From NCBI GenBank assembly GCA_016463045.1, contig JAEMSB010000109.1, positions 1 to 10,316 of the forward strand: a DNA stretch of 10,316 bases, written 5' to 3'. This stretch comes from Niveispirillum sp. Lineage in GTDB: Bacteria; Pseudomonadota; Alphaproteobacteria; Azospirillales; Azospirillaceae. Below, piece by piece: positions 6,142 to 10,316 of this stretch (positions are counted from its first letter, which is position 1; each line of letters begins with the position of its first letter). The notes beneath the pieces were generated by a model. It ran no database searches. It was not told where the DNA came from and saw only the letters and a list, made by a program, of their open reading frames with translations. Both the position numbers and the translations under genes were made by a program.

Positions 6142-7128
6142 TCACATTCTAACAGGCTGGCCGGTCTGGACGGACAAGGCCGCCGCTTCGGCCAGGGCCA
6201 GCGCGTCGATGCTGGCCTGGTATCCGGTTTCTGGTTTGGCCGTGCCGGCCAGAACCTGGGCGAAATGGTCAAGCTCTGCCGCATAGGCGCCAGCATAGCG
6301 GTCCATGAAGGCATAGGGGAAGGCATCCGCCTGGGCGCCCGCCTCTCCCCAGACGCTGACAGTGCTGCGCACCTCATTATCCATGCGGGCCATGCCCTTC
6401 GACCCGAAGGCCTCGATCCGCTGATCATAGCCATAGCCGGTGCGGCGGCTGTTCGACAGAGTGCAGAGGCGGCCCGATCCGGTACGCAGCACCAGCTTGG
6501 CCGTATCCATATCGCCCAGCCGCCCGATCTCCGGATCGACAAGGCAGGAGGCCCAGGCGAAAATCTCCACCACCCGTTCCCCCAGCATCCAGGGGGCGAG
6601 GTCCAGATCATGGATGGTGAAATCCTTGAACAGGCCGCCGCTGCCGGGGATGAAGCCGGGCGGCGGGCTTTCCGGATCGTGGTTCACCACATGCAGGGTT
6701 TCCAGATTGCCGATGGCGCCACTGTCGATACGGGCCTTCAAGGCGCGGACATGCCGGTCAAACCGCCGGTTGAAGGCCACAAACAGGGACGGCGCCCCCG
6801 GCCCGAAATGCCCCTCGGATGCCCGCAGGCGGGCCAGATCCAGGTCCAGCGGCTTTTCACAGAACACGGCCTTGCCGGCGGATAGGCAGGCCAGGACATG
6901 ATCCAGGTGACAATCCGTGGCGCTGGCCACGATCACGCCCGTCACATCTGCATCCGACAGGACATCATCCAGCCCGGCCACGCGGGCACCGGTCCGGCTG
7001 GCCAGACGGTCGGCGGCATCGGCGCGCGGGTCCACGATATAGGCAAGGTCGAGGGCGGGATGGGCGGCGGCATTGCCGGCATGGACCCCGCCCATCCGGC
7101 CCGCCCCCAATTGTGCGATCTTGAACAT
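6142..7128 (-). CDS. Inositol 2-dehydrogenase-like oxidoreductase, Gfo/Idh/MocA family (first gene)
   Basis: A 328-residue paralogue of the next gene, more than half identical by eye and alignable over the full length. The Rossmann motif GAGRMG is at 8-13 and the catalytic set is Lys92 (FCEKPLD), Asp169 and His173 (GGLFKDFTIHDLDLAPWMLG), so activity is expected. The loop before the catalytic helix differs: PPPGFIPGSGG here against PPPVSYIKVSGG in the paralogue, and WMLGERVVEIFA differs as well. That suggests a different inositol stereoisomer, for example scyllo- or chiro-inositol, or a different cofactor preference. The start has a strong Shine-Dalgarno, AGGGGAGGG (7140-7132 on the minus strand), four to five bases from the ATG. 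It is the first gene of the minus-strand operon, transcribed away from the RpiR regulator and controlled by operator site D. Confidence 0.86.
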   Translation of the reverse strand: MFKIAQLGAGRMGGVHAGNAAAHPALDLAYIVDPRADAADRLASRTGARVAGLDDVLSDADVTGVIVASATDCHLDHVLACLSAGKAVFCEKPLDLDLARLRASEGHFGPGAPSLFVAFNRRFDRHVRALKARIDSGAIGNLETLHVVNHDPESPPPGFIPGSGGLFKDFTIHDLDLAPWMLGERVVEIFAWASCLVDPEIGRLGDMDTAKLVLRTGSGRLCTLSNSRRTGYGYDQRIEAFGSKGMARMDNEVRSTVSVWGEAGAQADAFPYAFMDRYAGAYAAELDHFAQVLAGTAKPETGYQASIDALALAEAAALSVQTGQPVRM

Positions 7129-7140
7129 GGACCCTCCCCT

Positions 7141-7159
7141 GGACGGTCGGATGCCGTCC
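7141..7159 (-). other. Hairpin in the dehydrogenase operon leader, next to the Shine-Dalgarno
   Basis: GGACGG (7141-7146) and CCGTCC (7154-7159) form a perfect six-base stem with a seven-base loop, directly 5' of the ribosome binding site on the minus-strand mRNA. With no T run it is not a terminator. A 5' stability element or translational modulator is possible. The iolC leader has a similar hairpin. Confidence 0.4.
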
Positions 7160-7176
7160 TTGTCTGGAACAGGCCT

Positions 7177-7205
7177 ATCATAGAACGAAAATTCTTTCCA
7201 TTTAA
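7177..7205 (-). promoter_or_regulatory. Promoter of the dehydrogenase operon
   Basis: Read on the minus strand, TATGAT (7182-7177) is a five-of-six -10 box, with TTAAAT (7205-7200) 17 bp upstream as a weak -35. Transcription would begin near 7170, leaving a leader of about 40 nt. Operator site D occupies the spacer and overlaps the -10 box, as in the receptor promoter. Confidence 0.55.
7181..7196. promoter_or_regulatory. IolR-like operator, site D in the dehydrogenase promoter
   Basis: TAGAACGAAAATTCTT is symmetric as AGAA-N6-TTCT and matches the core at 6 of 8 positions. On the minus strand it contains GAATTTTCGTTC (7194-7183), identical to 12 bases of site C. It lies in the promoter spacer of the minus-strand operon. 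An additional half-site, TTTCCA, adjoins it at 7195-7200. Confidence 0.6.
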
Positions 7206-7253
7206 AAAATAGAATTCATCTGCCGTTCAGCTTCAATGGTCGATATTCTGCAT

Positions 7254-7269
7254 CGGAACGGATATTCTA
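7254..7269. promoter_or_regulatory. IolR-like operator, site E before the regulator gene
   Basis: CGGAACGGATATTCTA matches the GGAA-N6-TTCC core at 7 of 8 positions and ends about 30 bases before the regulator's start codon, fitting negative autoregulation. Its right part, GATATTCT (7261-7268), is a direct repeat of 7242-7249, 19 bp apart. I could not assign a convincing promoter for the regulator gene itself; TATTCT (7263-7268) is one possible -10 box. Confidence 0.5.
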
Positions 7270-7299
7270 TCTGAAGGCGTGTTGGAACCGAGGGGCAAG

Positions 7300-8196
7300 A
7301 TGGAAGAGGAAATGTCGGATCTGGCGGCACCGCCCGCCACGGCGGAGGAATTGCGGGCCCTGATCCTGGAACGCTATGATGGATTGTCGAAGCGGTTGAA
7401 GCAGATCGCGCGCTTCGTGCTGGACCAGCCGAATGAGACGGCGCTGGAAACCCTGGCCGTGATTGCTGAGCGAACCAATGTGCAGCCATCGGCCATCATC
7501 CGCTTTGCCAAGACCTTCGGGTTTTCCGGGGCCAGCCAGATGCAGCGGCTGTTCCGTGATGGTCTGGTGTCGGGTAATGCCGCCCTGAACTATGGCGAAC
7601 GGGTGCGCAGCTTCGCGCAGAGTGCGGCGACCAACCCGGCCCGCAACCCGGCGGAACTTCTGTCGGAATTTGTGGGCGGCAATGTCCTGGCGCTGCAAAC
7701 ATTGGAACAGCCGGCGACGGTGGATCAGGTGGACGGGGCCATCCGCCTGATCCAGACCGCCGACACGATCTATGTCGCGGGGTTCCGCCGGTCATTCCCG
7801 GTGGCGTCATACCTTGCCTATCTGCTGCAGCAGGTGGGACGGCGTACCATCCTGGTCGATGGGGTGGCGGGACTGGCGCGCCAGCAGATGTCGGCCATCC
7901 GCAAGGGCGACCTGCTGATCGGCATTTCCTATCAGCCCTATGCCGGCGAAACGCTGGAACTGGTGGAACGCGCGGTGGAGCAGGGGGCCGATATCCTGGC
8001 CATTTCCGACAGTCTGGTCAGCCCCATCGCCAAACCCGCCACCTGTGTGTTGCAGGTGCGCGAGGCAGAGGTGCGGGGTTTCCGTTCGCTGGCGGCCAGC
8101 ATCTGTCTGGCACAGGCGCTGGCCATCGGGCTGGCCTTTGCGACGGAGGAAAAGCCCGTGGAACCGGCACCTAAGCGCAAGGGACGCAAGGCTTGA
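7300..8196 (+). CDS. iolR: RpiR-family transcriptional regulator, probable inositol repressor
   Basis: A 298-residue RpiR/MurR-type regulator. Residues about 15-90 form the winged HTH_6 domain (LSKRLKQIARFVLDQ, then VQPSAIIRFAKTFGFSGASQ). Residues about 135-265 form a SIS sugar-phosphate-binding domain (ADTIYVAGFRRSFPVASYLA, then GDLLIGISYQPYAGETLELV and ADILAISDSLVSPIA). The C-terminus is basic (PKRKGRKA). I chose the ATG at 7300, with GAGGGG (7290-7295) ahead; an in-frame GTG at 7279 and ATG at 7312 are alternatives. It lies between the divergent dehydrogenase operon and iolC, both carrying the operator motif. RpiR proteins of this kind repress inositol genes in rhizobia and release DNA on binding a catabolic intermediate. 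That this protein recognises these sites is inferred. Its stop codon lies within the -35 box of the next promoter. Confidence 0.82.
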   Translation: MEEEMSDLAAPPATAEELRALILERYDGLSKRLKQIARFVLDQPNETALETLAVIAERTNVQPSAIIRFAKTFGFSGASQMQRLFRDGLVSGNAALNYGERVRSFAQSAATNPARNPAELLSEFVGGNVLALQTLEQPATVDQVDGAIRLIQTADTIYVAGFRRSFPVASYLAYLLQQVGRRTILVDGVAGLARQQMSAIRKGDLLIGISYQPYAGETLELVERAVEQGADILAISDSLVSPIAKPATCVLQVREAEVRGFRSLAASICLAQALAIGLAFATEEKPVEPAPKRKGRKA

Positions 8197-8219
8197 CAGT
8201 GGAGTTTTCATTCTATTTT
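8193..8219 (+). promoter_or_regulatory. Promoter of the iolC-iolD operon
   Basis: TTGACA (8193-8198) is a perfect -35 hexamer that overlaps the regulator's stop codon (TGA 8194-8196). The likeliest -10 is TATTTT (8214-8219) at a short 15-bp spacing. An alternative -35 is TTGAAT (8219-8224), which lacks a good -10. Operator site F fills the spacer and site G covers the predicted start of transcription. Confidence 0.45.
8200..8215. promoter_or_regulatory. IolR-like operator, site F inside the iolC promoter
   Basis: TGGAGTTTTCATTCTA matches the core at 6 of 8 positions and agrees with site C (TGGAATTTTCGTTCAT) at most bases. It begins one base after the -35 hexamer, whereas site C begins two bases after its own. 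The conserved placement and orientation argue that the match is functional. Confidence 0.55.
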
Positions 8220-8223
8220 TGAA

Positions 8224-8239
8224 TGGAATGAAATTTCTA
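8224..8239. promoter_or_regulatory. IolR-like operator, site G downstream of the iolC promoter
   Basis: TGGAATGAAATTTCTA matches the GGAA-N6-TTCC core at 7 of 8 positions. Its centre is 24 bp from that of site F, so two repressor molecules could bind in tandem across the promoter and start site. Confidence 0.6.
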
Positions 8240-8267
8240 TTGCATTACACGATGAAACGCCATAGCT

Positions 8268-8327
8268 ATGGAGACGGAATTGACGGCCCGGCGAACGGGC
8301 CCCCGCGACACGCATGGGGAGTGTTGA
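8268..8327 (+). CDS. Possible 19-codon upstream ORF abutting iolC
   Basis: An ATG at 8268, inside the palindrome CATAGCTATG (8261-8270), opens a 19-codon frame whose TGA (8325-8327) directly touches the iolC start codon. It has no clear Shine-Dalgarno. The product resembles nothing I know. Translation would disrupt the leader hairpin and could couple to iolC, but chance is a fair explanation. Confidence 0.12.
   Translation: METELTARRTGPRDTHGEC
8285..8301 (+). other. Hairpin in the iolC leader
   Basis: GGCCCG (8285-8290) pairs perfectly with CGGGCC (8296-8301) around GCGAA, about 15 bases before the Shine-Dalgarno GGGGAG (8316-8321). No T run follows, so it is not a terminator. It parallels the hairpin just upstream of the first dehydrogenase gene. 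Confidence 0.4.
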
Positions 8328-10253
8328 ATGCCCTCTCAGGATCAACAGACCCTGGACCTTCTGGCCATCGGCCGGTCCAGCGTCGACCTTTACGGCCAGC
8401 AGGTCGGTGGGCGATTGGAGGATATGGCCTCCTTCGCCAAGTATGTTGGCGGCAGCCCGACCAACACTGCCGTCGGCGGTGCCCGCCTGGGTTTGCGCAC
8501 GGGTCTGCTGACCCGCGTCGGTGCGGACCATATGGGACGCTTTATCGCTGAACAGCTGACACGCGAAGGGGTGAACACCAGGGGCGTGATCACCGATCCG
8601 GCCCGCCTGACCGCCCTAGTCATCCTGGGCATCCGCGACCGGGAGAATTTCCCGCTGATTTTCTATCGGGAGAACTGCGCCGATATGGCGCTGGTGCCCG
8701 AGGATGTGGATCTGGAACTGGTGGCCCGTGCGCGGTCGGTGCTGATCAACGGCACCCATCTGTCGCAGCCCGGCGTGCGGGCCGCCAGCCTGAAGGCCGC
8801 CCGCGCCGTGCGGGCGACCGGTGGGCGCGTTGTGTTCGATATCGATTACCGTCCCGTGCTCTGGGGCCTGACGGGCCGCGACGCCGGCGAAAATCGGTTC
8901 GTCGCCGCACAGGCTGTCACCGACAGTTTGCAGGAGGTGCTGCCGCTCTGCGATCTGATCATCGGGACGGAGGAGGAGGTGCATATCCTGGGCGGCAGCA
9001 CTGACACCATCGCTTGCCTGCGCGCCATCCGGGAAAAGACCGACGCCCTGCTGGTGGCCAAGCGCGGCCCCATGGGCTGTGTGGCCTTCCCTGGCGCCAT
9101 CCCCGACAGCCTGGATGATGGCGTCGGTGCGCGCGGCTTCCCGGTGGAGGTCTATAATGTGCTGGGCGCGGGCGATGCCTTCATGGCCGGGTTCCTGCGC
9201 GGCTGGTTGCGCGATCTGCCCCTGGAACAATGCTGTGAACTGGGCAATGCCTGCGGGGCCATCGTGGTCTCGCGTCATGGCTGCGCGCCGGCCATGCCGA
9301 CTTGGACGGAGCTGCGGCATTTCCTGGCCGATGAAGACCGCCCGTTCCGCCTGCGCGAGGATAAGGACCTTGAGCATGTGCATTGGGCCACCACGCGCCA
9401 GGGCACCTATCCGGAACTGACCGTCCTGGCCGTGGATCACCGCAGCCAGTTTGAAGATCTGGCGGCGGAGCTGGGGGTCGATATCGGTCTGGTTCCGGCC
9501 TTCAAGAGCTTGGCCCTTTTGGCGCTGGACCGGGTGGCGGGGGGTGATCCGCGCTTTGGTGTGCTGCTGGATGGGCGGTTCGGGTTCGATGCGTTGGCGC
9601 GGGCGGGTGACTTCCCCTACTGGATCGGCCGGCCCATTGAGGAGCCGAAATCCCGTCCGCTCGCCTTTGAGAGCAGTGCAGATGTGGCGACGGAAATTGC
9701 CGAATGGCCGCTGAACCATGTTGTCAAATGCCTGGTCTTCTATCACCCCGATGATCCCGCCGACCTGCGCGAACGCCAGGAACGGCAGGTGCTGCGCCTG
9801 TTCGATGCCTGCCGCAAGACACGGCATGAATTGCTGCTGGAGGTGATTGCCCCACCCGGCAGTACCGTGAACAGCGACACCATCGCCCGCGCGGTGCAGC
9901 GCTTCTATGACCTGGGTGTGCGGCCCGACTGGTGGAAGCTGGAACCGGTGGAAGATGCGGCGGCCTGGGGCAAGATCTCCCAGGTGGTGGAACGGAATGA
10001 TCCGCTGTGCCGGGGTATCGTCCTGCTGGGCCTGTCCGCGCCGGAGGAGGAACTGGTCGCGTCTTTCCAGGTGGCGGCCTCCTTCCCACAGGTGAAGGGT
10101 TTTGCCGTGGGCCGTACCATTTTTCACGATGTGGCGCGCCAATGGTTGACGCGCAGCATTGATGACGAACAGGCGGTAACGGCACTGGCCGGAAAGCTGA
10201 CGCGGCTGGTCACGGCCTGGCGGAATGCGCGTGAACAGGGGATGGCCGCATGA
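8328..10253 (+). CDS. iolC: 5-dehydro-2-deoxygluconokinase fused to a DUF2090 aldolase-like domain
   Basis: A 641-residue two-domain protein. Residues about 10-330 are a PfkB/ribokinase-type kinase with the sugar-binding GGSPTN at 41-46 and GAGDAF at 280-285, where Asp283 is the catalytic base. It should phosphorylate 5-dehydro-2-deoxygluconate, a late intermediate of inositol breakdown. Residues about 340-635 are a DUF2090 (COG3892-type) TIM-barrel domain with LAVDHRSQF, then HVVKCLVFYHPDD around Lys467 and GFAVGRTIFHD. It is thought to act as the next enzyme, the aldolase splitting the phosphorylated product into dihydroxyacetone phosphate and malonate semialdehyde. Kinases of the Bacillus type are about half this length, and this fusion is common in Proteobacteria. 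GGGGAG (8316-8321) gives a well-spaced ribosome binding site. The stop codon overlaps the iolD start as ATGA. Schiff-base chemistry at Lys467 is inferred. Confidence 0.92.
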   Translation: MPSQDQQTLDLLAIGRSSVDLYGQQVGGRLEDMASFAKYVGGSPTNTAVGGARLGLRTGLLTRVGADHMGRFIAEQLTREGVNTRGVITDPARLTALVILGIRDRENFPLIFYRENCADMALVPEDVDLELVARARSVLINGTHLSQPGVRAASLKAARAVRATGGRVVFDIDYRPVLWGLTGRDAGENRFVAAQAVTDSLQEVLPLCDLIIGTEEEVHILGGSTDTIACLRAIREKTDALLVAKRGPMGCVAFPGAIPDSLDDGVGARGFPVEVYNVLGAGDAFMAGFLRGWLRDLPLEQCCELGNACGAIVVSRHGCAPAMPTWTELRHFLADEDRPFRLREDKDLEHVHWATTRQGTYPELTVLAVDHRSQFEDLAAELGVDIGLVPAFKSLALLALDRVAGGDPRFGVLLDGRFGFDALARAGDFPYWIGRPIEEPKSRPLAFESSADVATEIAEWPLNHVVKCLVFYHPDDPADLRERQERQVLRLFDACRKTRHELLLEVIAPPGSTVNSDTIARAVQRFYDLGVRPDWWKLEPVEDAAAWGKISQVVERNDPLCRGIVLLGLSAPEEELVASFQVAASFPQVKGFAVGRTIFHDVARQWLTRSIDDEQAVTALAGKLTRLVTAWRNAREQGMAA

Positions 10254-10316
10254 AAACGATCCGACTGACCGCCGCCCAGGCAACGGTGCGCTGGCTGGCG
10301 GCGCAGAGGGTGGAAG
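10250..10316 (+). CDS. iolD: IolD, trihydroxycyclohexane-dione hydrolase, N-terminal fragment
   Basis: Only the first 22 codons are inside the window; the gene runs off the edge. The peptide begins MKTIRLTAAQATVRWLAAQ, a start typical of IolD, the thiamine-diphosphate-dependent enzyme that opens the ring of 3D-trihydroxycyclohexane-1,2-dione to give 5-deoxyglucuronate. The ATG overlaps the stop of the kinase gene by four bases (ATGA), implying translational coupling. The short match and the iolC context support the call; nothing can be said about completeness. Confidence 0.82.
   Translation, partial: MKTIRLTAAQATVRWLAAQRVE

Noticed and set aside
5145..6611. 488-codon version of the second dehydrogenase gene
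   Set aside because: The extra N-terminal 162 residues run through the first dehydrogenase gene out of frame; the true protein begins at 6125 with the Rossmann fold.
7235..7250. Possible eighth operator around GATATTCT (7242-7249)
   Set aside because: Only the right half resembles the motif and the left half does not match; kept only as a direct repeat of part of site E.
8616..10283. 555-codon open frame on the minus strand opposite iolC
   Set aside because: Antisense shadow of a well-supported kinase/aldolase gene; no recognisable domain.
1..10316. CRISPR array, tRNA, rRNA or transposase
   Set aside because: No regularly spaced repeats, cloverleaf-like segments or transposase motifs were seen.

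Overview
The window looks like a chromosomal segment of a GC-rich alphaproteobacterium. An Azospirillaceae-type organism is my best guess, based on codon use and on a Xanthomonas/Caulobacter-type TonB receptor sitting next to rhizobial-style inositol genes; no marker in the window settles the taxon. I read it as a phytate-to-inositol utilisation locus. An outer-membrane TonB-dependent receptor (419-2977, +) is followed by a secreted histidine acid phosphatase of the phytase/glucose-1-phosphatase type (3047-4327, +). Further on are two tandem inositol 2-dehydrogenase-like genes (minus strand, 7128 down to 5145), a divergent RpiR-family regulator (7300-8196, +), a fused IolC kinase/DUF2090 aldolase (8328-10253, +), and the first codons of iolD (10250 to the window edge, +).

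The strongest non-coding signal is a family of 16-bp sites close to TGGAAT-N4-ATTCYA (core GGAA-N6-TTCY). They lie upstream of the receptor (8-23, 40-55, 70-85), between the dehydrogenases and the regulator (7181-7196, 7254-7269), and before iolC (8200-8215, 8224-8239). In three promoters one copy sits in the spacer just downstream of the -35 box, in the same orientation. The core resembles the motif described for the RpiR-type repressor IolR of Sinorhizobium meliloti. The sequence therefore suggests that the receptor/phosphatase genes and the inositol genes form one regulon, repressed by the regulator encoded here and relieved by an inositol catabolite.

Inferred flow: the receptor imports a substrate such as phytate or another inositol phosphate into the periplasm, and the phosphatase strips its phosphates. 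The inositol then crosses the inner membrane by a transporter not seen here. The dehydrogenases oxidise it to an inosose, IolD opens the ring, and the IolC/DUF2090 fusion phosphorylates and cleaves the later intermediate. IolE and IolB are not in the window and may lie downstream.

Other content: a type II toxin-antitoxin pair (4446-5083) sits between the phosphatase terminator and a bidirectional terminator shared with the dehydrogenase operon, and looks like an inserted accessory cassette. The receptor has an unusually long leader of about 320 nt, holding a Shine-Dalgarno-preceded 30-codon ORF and an imperfect direct repeat of the start-codon region. I saw no tRNA, rRNA, CRISPR array or transposase.
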